Shown: piece by piece, positions 25,194 to 37,859 of the stretch
How the letters are laid out: every line of letters begins with the position of its first letter
How positions within the stretch are numbered: the first letter of the stretch is position 1
Assembly (NCBI GenBank): GCA_051453625.1
Contig: JBOZIK010000001.1
Coordinates: forward strand, 186,007,264-186,071,263
Length of the DNA stretch: 64,000 nucleotides
DNA from: Welwitschia mirabilis
Taxonomy: Eukaryota; Gnetophyta; Gnetopsida; Welwitschiales
Reading direction: 5' to 3'
Translations under genes and position numbers: made by a program
Notes under the pieces: model-generated
Database searches by the model: none
The model's input: only the letters and a program-made list of their open reading frames with translations
What the model was told of the DNA's origin: nothing

Positions 25194-25543
25194 CCACTAC
25201 CTTATTTAGTGATCTATCGATTGCCATTCCCATTACCTCATTTGGCGATCCCTGATTTTATCTTTACACTATATCATTTAGAGATTTATCGATTATTATT
25301 TAAACTGCCTCATATAGTAATCTATGCTTTTATCTATTCACTGCTTCATTTAGCAATCTATGGATTATCATTTTCATAGCCTCATTTAGTGATTTATGGT
25401 TTTAGTTCATAAACTAGTTATATTTTATCATTCCACTACCTCATTTGATGATTTGTGGATCATCATTTCCAATGCCTCATTTAGTGATAGATGGATTTTC
25501 ATATTTCACTACCTCATTTAGTGATTTGTGAAATTCTCATTTC
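25194..25543. repeat. Minisatellite, about 9 units of 34-38 bp
   Basis: Diverged tandem repeats with unit consensus close to CACTACCTCATTTAGTGATT followed by TATGGATTATCATTTC. CTCATTTAGTGAT or a variant recurs about every 37 bp. The unit core CACTA...TAGTG is itself an inverted repeat. An AGTTATATTTTAT phrase precedes unit 1 and unit 7, suggesting an older duplication of several units at once. Confidence 0.85.
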
Positions 25544-25692
25544 AATAATAATATTTAAAGTTTTAAATAATATGGCAAGAAATGACAATATTTACTTTCA
25601 TGGATTTTCTTTTCAAGTATCAAAAATTTTCATAAGAAGTAAGATTCATGTAAGAATAATCTTTTAATCATACATCAAATACTCATAGAAAT

Positions 25693-25697
25693 ATCTC
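25693..25697. other. Possible target site duplication of element 2, left copy
   Basis: ATCTC before the left LTR. The matching position on the right (43,967-43,971) is ATTTT, which differs by two C-to-T changes. The duplication is therefore plausible but not proven. Confidence 0.4.
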
Positions 25698-26940
25698 TGT
25701 TATAGTGCATATTTCTGAAAATGTTACATCCTCAAATAAACCCTATGAATCATATATATATTACATAACATAATGCACTAATATAAATGGGTCAAATGTT
25801 ATAATTCCATTGAAGGCATAGGTGAAAAGAAAGAGAATTGATTTTGAAAATAAAACATCTTGTAATCTCTAAGTAGAAATAAAATAACAATGCAAAAAAA
25901 TAATACAAATAAACATACTATGAAAATGAGATGTAAGTCCTATTTCAAATGTACCTTCGATTCAATTATCAAATTAACTTTTCATGAAGATAAATCCTAT
26001 AAACCTAGATCAATTAAGGGAATCCATCACTAGATCAATATCAATCTAAGCTATCAGGTATATCAAATAGAATATGAAAACAATGTAAAGTTAATCTAAT
26101 AAATGGAATGCAAACTAATAATATCAACCTTAATAAAGTTTTCCCTTATAATCTATATCACCAATGAACTTGTCATGGAATTAGAAGCAACATAAATTAT
26201 ATGAAAGATGCAAATAGCAAAATATATAAAAAGAAAATTAGAGTTTTAATTAATTTGAGCCAATATCCATGTTATAAAGCAGTAACCTCAATGAAGGATA
26301 CATAGCCTAACACCAAGGAAGACATCTCTCTGCTGTAACAAGGGATGAATCTCTTGCCCTTTAATCTCCTGTCATATGAACTTGCAATGCCAAATAAGAT
26401 GAAAATGGAGTGAAGGATGAAGGAGGTATTTATTTCAAAATAGACTCTAAAATTAATAAACACTAATAGATGCACTAACAATGTTAACAACTACAAAAGA
26501 ATATGCAAGCTATATGGCCAAAGTTTAATGAATTTTGGTGAAGCATTATTTTTAGGTATCATCCTGCTAATCATATGAACATCACAGGAGATGATGCCAC
26601 ATCATGTAAGATTCACATCAACTACCAGATTAATTTAGTAAGCATCCTTCTTAGCTTAAGTGCTTTTATCATTCATATGCTTGTCTAGATGATGAGGTGG
26701 ATAATGGACTTTGTAAGGTATTTATTCTATTTCATTAACCTCTTTGATTACAGGATTACTACTTTATATAAGAAGTACTATAATTTTCTTCAAATGCTAT
26801 CAAATGTAATGAAAACTACATGTTATCATGACATTTATCTTAGCTCTTCATTATTATTGAAACTTAGCATAAACTTATCTAATGTCCTACAAAACTACTT
26901 AAAGTGCCCTATAAAGTACATACAATTTGGAAGCATAACA
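25698..26940 (-). repeat. Element 2 left (3') LTR
   Basis: 1,243 bp, from TGTTATAGTGCATATTT to GGAAGCATAACA. Its counterpart is the split 5' LTR (442 + 811 bp). A degenerate TCATCTAGATGA-type motif (GTCTAGATGATG) occurs near 26,682. Confidence 0.85.
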
Positions 26941-26953
26941 TAGTCCCCAACTT
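26941..26953 (-). other. Polypurine tract of element 2
   Basis: On the minus strand AAGTTGGGGACTA directly precedes TGTTATGC, the 5' end of the 3' LTR. It is homologous to the tract of element 1 at 1,967-1,981. Confidence 0.78.
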
Positions 26954-27259
26954 AGCCTTGTTAGTTCTTGATAAAACTAGCTGAACAATGATAACTATGG
27001 GCCAAATTGTCTAATAATAAATCAACTAGAAAAATGTGAAATAAACTTAAAAATTATTTAAGGAATCTTAAAATACAAGACGTGAATGTTGAAATTAAAT
27101 AAATAAATGTTTCACCTATGTCATACAAGTGGTCACATTGCCATCTTAGGGGTCATCTAAATGATGGAGAGGATAATAGGCTGAAAATTAATCTTTAAAA
27201 ATAGAATCCTACATTTTTTTTTCTAAAAGATAAACATTAAATGTATCAATAATTAATAG

Positions 27260-27292
27260 CCCTCCCCCTCCCCCACCTCTCCCCCTTCTTCT
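27260..27292. repeat. C-rich tract in element 2 3' region
   Basis: CCTCCCCCTCCCCCACCTCT and following CCCCC, a pure-purine G-run cluster on the minus strand. It lies about 320 bp inside the element from the 3' LTR. G-quadruplex-prone. It could be a second polypurine tract, but no test is possible here. Confidence 0.7.
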
Positions 27293-27499
27293 CTAACTCA
27301 AATGTATAATAGATACTAAAAATAAATGTGTATACATAAACAATCATCATCATGAATGTCAAAAATGCTATATAAAAATATGCATAATATCCAGTAATTA
27401 AAATATACATTATGATGGTACTCAAAAAATAATATGTCTATATATAGATCATGATTTTTGTATAATTCATGGAGAGAAAGATACATAATACAACATAAA

Positions 27500-28740
27500 G
27501 TCACTCCCCTTGTCTACTCGTGAGGAATTCCTAACGTGCATGAGGCATATATTCAGAAGGAGAAGAGGAAGGATGCTCAAGATATATAGGAAAATGATGG
27601 TCTAATGACATCATAATGGTGCATGATGTTTCATTTCCTTACACTTTGAATGTCTTTAGGAGATCTACTATCACACCATACTCAATCTATAAGATGTACT
27701 ACTGTGCATCAACTAATTGCTCCTTGGTGTACTGTACTCTTCTCTTAATTATCATGATTTTCTACTCAATTATAGAGATGCCTTAGTCTACTATTTCTAT
27801 AATTTTCTATGTAGTCTCTATTAGAAGAGTCTAAATATACTTTAGAGTAGCACCAATTATAGGGATCTATACCTGATGTTTCTCTACCTCTCCTAGTATT
27901 TGGATGTCCATATCTTATAAGTAACAAGCTAAAGTATGAATGTATGTTATTCTCTACTCACCTATAGGCTCAAGTATGCTAAAGCATCTAAACAAGACTG
28001 AGAGAATACATGGATATCCTAGAGTCTGAAGCTATCATGCCTCTATCATGATCTTAAATCTCCTCCAAATGAAATTCAGTAAATCCATCTACTTCCCTTT
28101 CCTGAATACTACCAACATCTAAAGATGTGTAACCATCATATAAGTATTATGAAATGATGGAATAATGTTATGAATCATCCCTTTGTATAGGATTCTATAG
28201 GTAGGTGATAACTGAGTAACCAAAACTTCATGCCTATCTGTAGTCAAATCAACTAGAATGTTAAGTGCTATGCTATAAGCATAGCACTCCTTTGTCCTAC
28301 AAGCTGAATGAATGTGTGTGCTCCTAATATCACCTAGACTAGTAAATGTAGCAATGTGGTCTAGGAGGATTGTAATCTTATGGCCTTAAATAGTAGCTAT
28401 GATTATGTCAACAAGCTAATCATGAGCGTCAAGACACCTCTTTATATGAATAGTCTCATATAACTCCCTAGTCTCTAATACATAGTATGCTCTTGTGCAT
28501 ATAAAATCCACTAGAGTTATAGATTTATAAGCTTCTAATCCACCTCTGGCTCTAATCAACTTATAAAATCCCCAAAGTATCTCTCAACATGAATAGTAGC
28601 TATCTGATTTACGAGAGACTTAGTATGATGATGTGAAGGGTGGGCTGGCTCTACCCACTCAACTTTGGTGGTGCCAATGGGTATGGTTCTTGTTCAATGG
28701 CCTCGGCCTTTGTCTCAACCTATCTAACTCTAAATGTGCA
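27500..28740 (-). pseudogene. Env-position extra ORF of element 2 (plant retroelement transposon-protein-like)
   Basis: A coherent minus-strand reading of about 400 residues with few stops, nearly all at expected Gln or Trp codons. From upstream: GGLEAYKSITLVDFICTRAY, then ETRELYETIHIKRCLDAHDQ, HIATFTSLGDIRSTHIHSAC, ECYAYSIALNILVDLT, MDLLNFIWRRFKIMIEA, LQTLGYPCILSVLFRCFSI, and a C-terminal part rich in Ile, Gln and Glu that could form a coiled coil. The DLLNFIWRRFK...LGYPCILSVLFRCF pattern recalls the 'putative plant transposon protein' domain found downstream of integrase in Athila-like elements (an inference from memory). No transmembrane segment is evident. The N-terminal boundary near 28,740 is uncertain. 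Element 1 has no counterpart. Confidence 0.6.
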
Positions 28741-30893
28741 TGACCTACTTAGTTATAAATACAAAATGCATCACATAAGATCAAATAAAAATGGCTAAAA
28801 TGTGTTGTATAAGTACTTAAAATGGCCCCATTGATTGATTTTTAATGTGCTAAAATCATAAAATATGTCCTACACCCTTCTGAAAAGTGTTAATACATCT
28901 TGTATTACATAATTATGCAAAGAAAAAATTGCAAAGGTGAAAAATGAAAGTAATCAAATGAAAAATCTAATTCACTAGGATTTTAGAGTGCATTATACTG
29001 ATCAATTTTTCTAAAAGACCACTACATTTTGACTTATGATTTGTGAGAAAATGAGTTTTAAAGTTAAAAACCTAATTCTACCTCATAAAATGCACAACAT
29101 TATAACTTGTAAAATATGTGGTAAAAATCAAATTTATAAGCTCTAAATCAAATAGCATTAAAAAATAAATAATATAAATGGAAACTATGCATTAAAATGT
29201 TAAAAAAATAAGAGGAAAAATTAAAAATAATAAGGGAGATAAAAACATGTCTCATTTTTTAAAATCTAAGGAAAACTCATAATGTAGGACATGAATTTGA
29301 TTAGAAGCAATTCTAGAATGTTGATAAGAATTGGGGGTGATGTCATCTCTCAAGAGAATGGATGAAAATGATATAGAATGAAAGAAAAATAAAGGAAAAT
29401 AAGTTAGTCCATGGTTTTATTGCATTGTCATTTGGTTGCATCATCTAGACGACATCCCTAGGATGACTATAAGAAAAAACTCAGTGTCATCCTCTAATGT
29501 CATTTAGATAATAAGTTGGATGATGGAACTTTGAAAAGTTTGATAGAAATAAAAATTTTAGCTAAGTAAGTCCGGCTTAGATATCAGCATGAAGGTATTA
29601 TAATGTATTAGAAAACTCGAAATATTAGGAATGTTGAAAATTCATGATGAATGAGGATGATGGAAAAACAATAAAAGAATTAAAAGATAGGATGATAAAA
29701 ATTACTAAGTAGTTGAAATCTATCAAAAAAAATTGAACAAATGTGCCTAAACATAAAAATAATCCTAAAAATATGTATAACTTTAAAAGATGTAAAGGAA
29801 TTTCATAAAAATCATGAAGAATAAAAGGCATTTATTTGATTAAAATGCTAAAAAAATCAACTTAGATTTAACAAAAATGACATGAATAATAATAGGAAAA
29901 CTACTAAATAATAAGATATTATATGATAAGGAAAGAGTACAAAAATGACTTTGAAATAACAAACTAAAGAACCAAAGAAAAGTAAAATGAAAACAAACAT
30001 AAGGAACATGAATAAGATAGCTTACCCTAAATTCTAACATAGAAAATCCCTTTAGAATACATTATAATGCCACCTAATTAAAGATGCATGATAAAACATA
30101 TCGACTCCATAAAGTTCCACTTGAAAAGGTAATAATTATAACAACACCAAAGATTAAGTGCTCAAAACAATGAATGATAAGATCATAAACTACTCAGAAA
30201 TGAACTCATCTACTCACACACCAAAAGACACTCAAATCTTTAAAAGTGAAATGATCATATGAAAATATTAAGAGTCTAAGAAATAAGCAATGCCTATGAT
30301 GATACTAAAAACACCACTGGTCCTGTAGCCTCAAAGTTTTATTACTACTTTCTATGATGAGAGGAGTGTAGCCATAGTCAGAGAAGTAAGAACCTATAAA
30401 CCATGAACAACTAAGTCCTCAGTGGAGTTTTCAAATCTATTAACATTACTAAAGATTCCTTTAAAAAAATTTACCCTAGGTAGTAGGACATCATAGTGAC
30501 CATGTATTTTAACATAGATATAATAGATCATAGTTATTATTTTTTTTCCTTTTCATTTTTTTTTAATTTTTTCCACATAACTAATTCCCACATGATCATA
30601 TACTAAAAAAGATGAAGATGAAGAAGTGAGATAAAAATATGAAAAATATATCTAAATAATGAAAGAACTCAGACCATTGGAAAAAAGCATAAGAACTAAG
30701 GCATCTTCGTTTAAAGTGAAGTTCATAAACATGTGAATGTTTTAAGATTAGATGCATTAAATCCTATCACTATAAAAATTCCCAAGTATGAATACTAATC
30801 ATGAAAACTTCATAAATCAAACACATATGTCAATTTTTAAAAATGATTAAGTAACATCATAACATGCACCAAAGGAATAAGCTAAGAGAAAAT
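28741..30893 (-). other. Element 2 non-coding region between integrase and extra ORF
   Basis: Collinear with 3,100-4,500 of element 1 in its right part (the block at about 30,300-30,600 corresponds to the duplicated block of element 1 but is single here). Hairpin-motif copies lie at about 29,437-29,470 and 29,481-29,523. The open frames at 29,625-30,040 on the minus strand have no recognisable product and are AT-rich chance frames. Confidence 0.55.
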
Positions 30894-33800
30894 TCAAACA
30901 GTGATAGGATGAGAGTTTTTTCCATCAAGAACAAACTCCAAAACAATTGATTCTATCATGTTCAAGATTGCATTAAAAGGTTTTTCATATATTTTCAAAC
31001 TTTATCTATTAACTTTCTAAATCTTCTTAGTGTCTAAGTCAAAATTCTTAATAGAGCCATTATAATGTACTCTCTCTATGAGATAAGGAACTAACCATTT
31101 ATAAGTCAAGTTGTTATATAAAATTTGTACTCTAATATTATATAAAAGAACAAGTTAATCAAGTTTAAACCTTTTATGGATTAACGTTCTATCATGTTTG
31201 AACTTAGCTTGTGGTTTATGAACTAGTTGACGATGTCTAGCACAAGTATGATTTTTATCTAGCACAAGTATGATTTTTATCTAAGTGATTAAGTTATACT
31301 CATCTATTTTTAAGATTTTCATGAATGTCTATAAGATTAATCTAATCAAAATAATGATAAGAGTTATAACACACATTAATAGATAAAACACAAACTTTTC
31401 CATACATAAGTTCATAAGGTGAAAAATTATGTAAATTATGCCAAGTAGGATAGTAAGCCCAAATAACATGGCTAAGCTTAGAAGCCTAATATTTCTTATT
31501 AATAGAGACAAGTTTTTATACCATTTTTTATTTCTTTATTTTCATTTCTAGCTTGACCATTGGTTTGTATATGACAAGCATAAGCTACTTTATGTTCAAT
31601 TCCAATGGATAAAAGAAGTTTCTTAAAAATTTAATTAATAAAATAAGTTTCTTGATCACTGATGATAATTCATAAAAAACCAAAACATTGAAAAATATGA
31701 GTTCTAAGAAAATTATGAATAGTTCAGGTATCATTTATAAAAGTATAAATACCTTTAACTCATTTAGTAACATAATTAACAATCACTAAAATGTAGTGCT
31801 TATAATTAGAAGGTGGTTTAATAAGGCCTATAAAATCAATTCCATAATAATCAAAAGATTCAAATTCAAGAATAGGTTTAATGGAAGTCTTATGAGAATG
31901 AATAAGGATACCATAATATTGATAAGCATCACACCTTCTGGCAAAATCAAAAGAGTCTTGAAAAAGACTAGTCCAATAAAAACTAGAGTGAAGAATTTCT
32001 ATTACTATTTTCTATCCACTCAAATTACCTTTACAAATACCATTGTGGAAAATATGAATGATGTATAACTTTCCCATTCAGGCATACATTTTCTTATGAT
32101 TTGATATTTGCACCTATGGTAAAGATATAACTCTATCCTTTTATAATTACATATTCTATGGAGAAAATATTTTCTTTAATTATGAGGTTAATGTTATGGT
32201 GTTTCCATGGTAATAAGATAAGTAACTATATCATCATACTATGAAGGAGAATGAGTAGAAGATATGAAAAAAATTTGGTCATCTAGAAAAGAATCATCAA
32301 TCATAATATCATCAAGAGAAGAAGAAAGACATGACAAATGATTTGCTACATTATTATGATTTCCTACTTTATTAATGATGGTCAAATTAAATTCTTGCAT
32401 GAGGAGGATCCATCTAATGAGTCTAGCACTAGAATATTTCTTAATCATTAAGTATCTAATAGCTACATGGTTGGTATAAAATTCATATGAAAGTCTAAGA
32501 GATAGTGTCTATGAATATTAAGGCAAATGATTATTGCTAACATTTCTTTCTTAGTAGTGGTGTAATTTATTTGAGCTTTAAAAAAAGTTTTACTATGATA
32601 AGATTTAACCTTAAAATCATTTTTATATTTTTATCTAAGAATCCCATCCATGACAATATTACTAGAATTACACATTAATTCTAAATCTTTATTCCAATCG
32701 GGCCCTATTATAATAGGTGTAGAAGAGATTTTAAGTATTTTAAAAGCAAGCTAATAAGTTTCATTCCATTCAAATTTAGCTTATTTTTTAAGTAAAAAAT
32801 GAAGATATTTACAAATTTTAGCATAATCCAAAATAAAATGAAGATAAAAACCAAATGATTAAGAAAACATCAAATGTATTTTACATTTGTTAAAGGAGTT
32901 ATGTTTTTAATGACACTTACTTGTTCAGGGTTCATTCTAATTCCTTTACTAAAACTATGATTACCTAAGATAATTCCATCATCAACTAAAAAGAAACTCT
33001 TCTTCCAATTCAAATGTAGACCACTGTCAATGTATTGATAAAGGACTTTCTCTAACCTTTTTAAGATTTGTTCAAATTTTTCATCATAGATTAAGAATTC
33101 ATCCATAAAAATTTTAATTAAATCCTCTAACATATCAAAAAATATACCCATTACTATACATTGAAAAGTACCAATAGCATTGCAAAGCCCAAAATGCATG
33201 CATTTAAAGGTAAAAGTTCTAAAAGATGAAGCAAAAATAGTTTTAGCTTGATCCTCACTAGCTATACAGACCTCATTATAATTACTATACCCATCAAGAA
33301 AGCAATAAAAGACATGTTCTTATATTTTATTATGTATTTGATCCACAAAAGGTAGAGAACAATGGTCTTTCTTGGTTACTTCATTTAATTTTATAAAATC
33401 AATACACATTCTCCACTTTCCATCTTTCTTAGGCACTATTATTAAAGAACTAATCCACTTACTATCAGATCTAGTACAAATAATTCTTAAATCCATTAAT
33501 TTAATGATTTCATCCTTTACTTTGTTTAAGACTAGATTTAGTCTATGTTAGCATTATCTAACATGTTTTTCATTATTTTTAAGGTAGATCTTATGTTGAA
33601 TAATAAAAATAGAAATGAATGTTAGGATTAAATGAATGCATTAACTTGAGAATTCAAAGTGAGACTAAGATTAACTCATATTGAGAGGAAAGGTTCTCAC
33701 TTATTATTAAAGGTTTTTTTTAAATCATTACATAGAAATATATATTTTAGTTTACTTGGTAAAGGTTCCATAAATTCATATTTTTATTTTCTATTAAAAT

Positions 33801-36551
33801 TTTCTTAAAGTTGACTATTATCTCAAACTATCATTCAGACGACTCGGGTGGACAACCTTCCTCAAAATAAGAAATCTTAGTGGCTTTCATATATTAAACT
33901 TCTTAAAAGATTAGAATTTTAATTTCGTCAGTCTCTTAATCAAAATAGTCAATATCAAAATTCTTATAGTTGAGTTGATCATCATTGAGAGCTTTCAAGT
34001 TATCTACTTTAAGTGGATCATCAAATAATGTAGGCTCATAAAATGTTAATCAATCCTTTTTAAGTGGATGATGCTAGAAAAATAAAGTTATCTTAATTTC
34101 TCCTTGAATATTTAACTCATCGCTTAAATTATTTTTAGTAGCATTAAAAACACTAATGATGAAATTTTTATTTCCTAAGTGATATTCCATAATTTCAGTT
34201 CTTATATTAATAATATAATGGACCATATGCTCAACTTCAATCACAACCACATCTATTGAATAGAATTATTTCTTAATTTGAATTACCAAATCTTTTATTA
34301 CTCCTAAATATTTCTTTATTGATATATCTATCAATTCCAAAACAATTCATATAGGTTCAATTCTACTTTTCAAACCAAGTCATTGACAAATGTTTAAATG
34401 CATGATATTAACACTTGCTCTTATATTGATTAAGGCTTTTTTTATTCTTTTATTTTATTCTAATGTAATACTCACTCGTGCTACCCCTAGACCCTTAAAC
34501 TTTAGACATTTTTGTTAAACTAAGTTGGTTATAAATTGGGATAGGAAGACTTTTCTAGGTATAGTTTGTTTTGTTTCTTCCTAATTAAATATTTCCATAA
34601 CTTAGAATATTTAGGATTTTCTTGCAAAATTTTTTAAAATGGTAAATTTATTTTCACATTTTATATTAAAGATTTAAGATGATCATCAAAGTTAGAATCA
34701 ATATTTAATCTATTAAGCCAAGAAGTAGTAGGTTTCTTTCCTTTATCTTGAGAATAAATTTTCTTACTATTATTTAAAGGAGAAGGGAAAGTATGATTTT
34801 CTAAAATTTCAATATCCTCTTCTTCTTTATCCTTATTATCACTTTGGAAAGTTAGAGCCTCATGGGTACGGGGTTTTGTATCATTTCCACTCCTTATCAC
34901 AACCTTACAATATTGTTTTACTTTATTAATATTTGGTAAAGGTTGTGTTGCAAGTGATCCTTATGGTATTTAATTTGTAACCATGGTTTATTAAAAAATA
35001 TTTACTAAATTTTCAATGTTTGAATTTCTCTTCTTTGAGAAATTTTTAATACATCAATAGAATTTCTAAGTGGATCATCTTGATTTTGTGAATTTGATAT
35101 GCTTGCTTGATAATCTAAGTTACTTGATTGAAAGTTTGAGTTGTTTATTTGAAAGTTATCATTCTCAAATCTATGTCTATATGGTTGAAATTTTGTATGA
35201 TTTTCTTGAAAGTTCTTAAATTTATTTCCAAAGGATTAAAAATTTGGTTGTCGATTCATTCTAAGTTGGAAATGGTTTTGATTTTAATTTTGATTTTGGG
35301 TTCTAAAGTCTAAAGACTTTTAATTGAATGCATAGTCCTCTTTATAAGTCTTATCTTTGTAGGTAGGTAATAAAGGACATTCTTCTATTACATGATAGTT
35401 TTCTTCACATAAATCACAAGTTGAAAAATGACAATCACACTTTTTTCAATTGTCACCTTTGCATTTGAGATTATTTGAGTGTATCTTTCTAGTATTGTTG
35501 TGAAATCCTTAATGGCATTTATTGGTTCTTTTTTTGTTTTTACTTCCTCTTTTTATTTCTTTACTTCTTTAAGATCTTTTATGATTTGGCTTGTAGTATG
35601 ATTTTCTTTAGGTATTGGTTTAGGCCGTTTGAATTCTACTAGTTCTTCTAATAATCTCCATGAATTTTCTAATGTGATATTCATCAAGTTTCTTTCACAT
35701 GAAAAATCTACAAGTTATTGATTTATTTATTAATTCCACTATAGAAATAGTCTATTAATTCTTCTTGATCGAATGCATCTATAGGATTAGAATGATGGCA
35801 ATGGAAAATCATTCGTAAGTAAAGGTATAGTCTTTGTTAGGTTGTTGTTAAAAGTTTATTACCTCTTTTTTTGTTTTTCTTATAGTTTTTTAACTGATAA
35901 ATCTTTTTATAAATGCTTCTTAAACTTGATTCCATGTTTTTAAGCTTTTACATAGAATAGTTCTTAACCATAATTTAGCTTTTTTTAAAAAATAATGGGA
36001 AAAATAATCATGTAAGTATGATTACTAATTTAGTTTTTACTATTTCCAGAAGCAAGCACTAATTGTTTGATGTCGGCTATATTTTGGAGGGGATTTTCAT
36101 CATTTTCTCCATTAAAAATAGGATAGACATTTAAATTTCTTAACTAAATATCATTACAAGAGGTAGGTTAAAAGGGTTTTGGATTTTACATTTCTTATTT
36201 GCAATTAGTTCATTAAGGATAACATTAACATTTGAATTTATGGAGGTAGTAGAGGTGTTAATCACAATAGGGGGATTAAGCAAAGCAACCTATTTTTCTT
36301 TTTATGGGGAATTTGATATTGTAAAAAAGAAATTTTCTTCTAAACCATCTTTTGAAATTTTTTTTTTTTTTAAAATTCTTTTAAAAAATTAGATTCACAA
36401 ATAATAAATGTATAAAAATCTTCTTGCTAAATTCTTAGAATATTTTATGCATACCTGGGTTAAGTTTGCAGTCAACCAAACCTTCTCAAATATTTTGTTT
36501 GATCAATAGTTGTTGTCTCTGATATTTTATCTTCTTACTAGAATTTACCAT
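30894..36551 (-). pseudogene. Element 2 gag-pol polyprotein, decayed
   Basis: Starts at 36,551 (MVNSSKKIKYQRQQ, homologous to the element 1 start) and stops at 30,894. The gag zinc knuckle is intact: CDLCEENYHVIEEC (C-x2-C-x4-H-x4-C) at about 35,390-35,432. The protease active site near 34,410 reads INIRASVNIMH, so the catalytic DIGAS is lost. Linker PLPSKLKYIFLCND near 33,760. RT: CFLDGYSNYNEV near 33,280 with the Asp kept, then MHFGLCNAIGTFQ and IFMDEFLIY (FMDDF with the second Asp changed) in an uninterrupted 109-residue stretch at 32,870-33,199. RNase H tether ARLIRWILLMQEFNLTI near 32,400. Integrase: IISDQETYFIN (Asp kept) and QARNENKEIK (catalytic Glu changed) near 31,650-31,560. Collinear with element 1. 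Confidence 0.85.
31237..31280. repeat. 22-bp tandem duplication in pol
   Basis: Two adjacent identical copies of a 22-bp unit containing CTAGCACAAGTATGATTTTT. Element 1 has a single copy at the homologous place near 4,872. A recent slippage event after the split of the two elements. Confidence 0.85.
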
Positions 36552-36996
36552 ATCCCAGCATGCTCAGTTCTATTTCTGTATGCATCGTCTCTATGGTTTT
36601 CCAGATAACATACCTAGATGATAGCAGACATAAAAAAACCTAAAAAACAAAAACACAGAAAAACTAAATCATGAAATAACACAAAATGAAAATTATCAAT
36701 CGTCTACTGAATCATCCGAATGATAGAGGGGATGATATGAAAATCCTAGTTATTATGAATATGAAAAACCATAACTTTCACAGGCCATCATCACCATAGA
36801 TCATCTAGACGATAAAAGGAATGACAAGGTGTTATTTTTGAAATGCAAAAAAAAAATGTAGAAAGGAAATTCTATGTTTCTACTATAATAATACAATGCT
36901 ACTGCAAACAAATACCTAAACTAAAATTTAAAGCACTTACTTGAGTAATGATAATTCTCGAACTCTAAGCATCCTTTCCTAATAATAATATCAAGA
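36552..36996 (-). other. Element 2 5' leader with probable primer binding site
   Basis: Non-coding. Hairpin-motif copies lie at about 36,700-36,740 and 36,783-36,828. Immediately inside the LTR the minus strand reads GCAACA then TCTTGATATTATTATT. TTGATATTA differs from the initiator-Met-type binding site TTGGTATCA at two positions, both C/T or G/A transitions, so a decayed tRNA-iMet primer site is plausible. Confidence 0.5.
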
Positions 36997-37438
36997 TGTT
37001 GCAATGCATATTTATGAAAATGTTATGTCCTCAAACAAATCCTATAAATCACAAATATATATAAATATTTCATAACACAACATACTAATATAGATGGAAG
37101 TGATCCAAATGTTATAATCTTATTGAAGGCATAGATGAGAAGAAAGAGAATTGATATGAAGAATGAAATACATTATAATCTCTTATTGAAAATAATAATA
37201 ATGCAAATAAACATACTATTAAAATGAGATGTAAGTTCTATTCTAAATGAAAATTCTATCTAATTAAAAAATTAACCTATCATAGATATCATCCCTATAT
37301 AGCCTAGATCAATCAAGAAAAGTTATTACTAGACCAAGACTAATCTAAGATATCAAATACATCAAACAGAATACAAAAATAATGTAAAGTTAATATAGAA
37401 AATGAAATGTAATGCACTTAAACTAATAATATCAACCT
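36997..37438 (-). repeat. Element 2 right (5') LTR, part 1
   Basis: From TGTTGCAATGCATATTT to ...ATATCAACCT, where the LINE is inserted. Matches 25,698-26,130 of the left LTR, including GAAGGCATAGATGAGAAGAAAG against GAAGGCATAGGTGAAAAGAAAG. Confidence 0.85.
37425..37438. other. LINE target site duplication, left copy
   Basis: AATAATATCAACCT here and AATAATGTCAACCT at 43,142-43,155: 14 bp with one mismatch. The left LTR of element 2 has an uninterrupted AATATCAACCTTAATAAAG at the same place near 26,127, which proves the empty site. Confidence 0.88.
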
Positions 37439-37859
37439 ACTGATATGAGCATCACCAATTTAAAGGCCTATATTTACACTCTAATAGTTCACAAGTGCCT
37501 TCCGATGTTACTAGCACTACTTAATAAAGATAAAACTTGAGAGATGCAGTAAATGGTGAACAGTGTGATGTGGCAAATGGCGTTGTAAGCATCCCATGGA
37601 TGATACACCAAGCATTTGAAAATGATATTCTAAAATGATGATCTACATCTGAATCATCTTTTGTCTACTCACATTTTTAAGTATTTTACAACCCTTTGTT
37701 TTGCTTCTTATTGTAAACCTGTAAAGCATAGTCTTCAATTGCTCTAGATTTGCACTGTGTTTTTTTTCAAACCAAGTCTTCACTGCATCTTTTGGTGGTT
37801 TGTGATTCTCATTTGTATAACACATACACAACTAGAATGAAAGCTCAAGGGACTATAGT

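Noticed and set aside
25194-25543. CRISPR-like array
   Set aside because: Units are contiguous with no unique spacers and diverge among themselves; a minisatellite in plant DNA.
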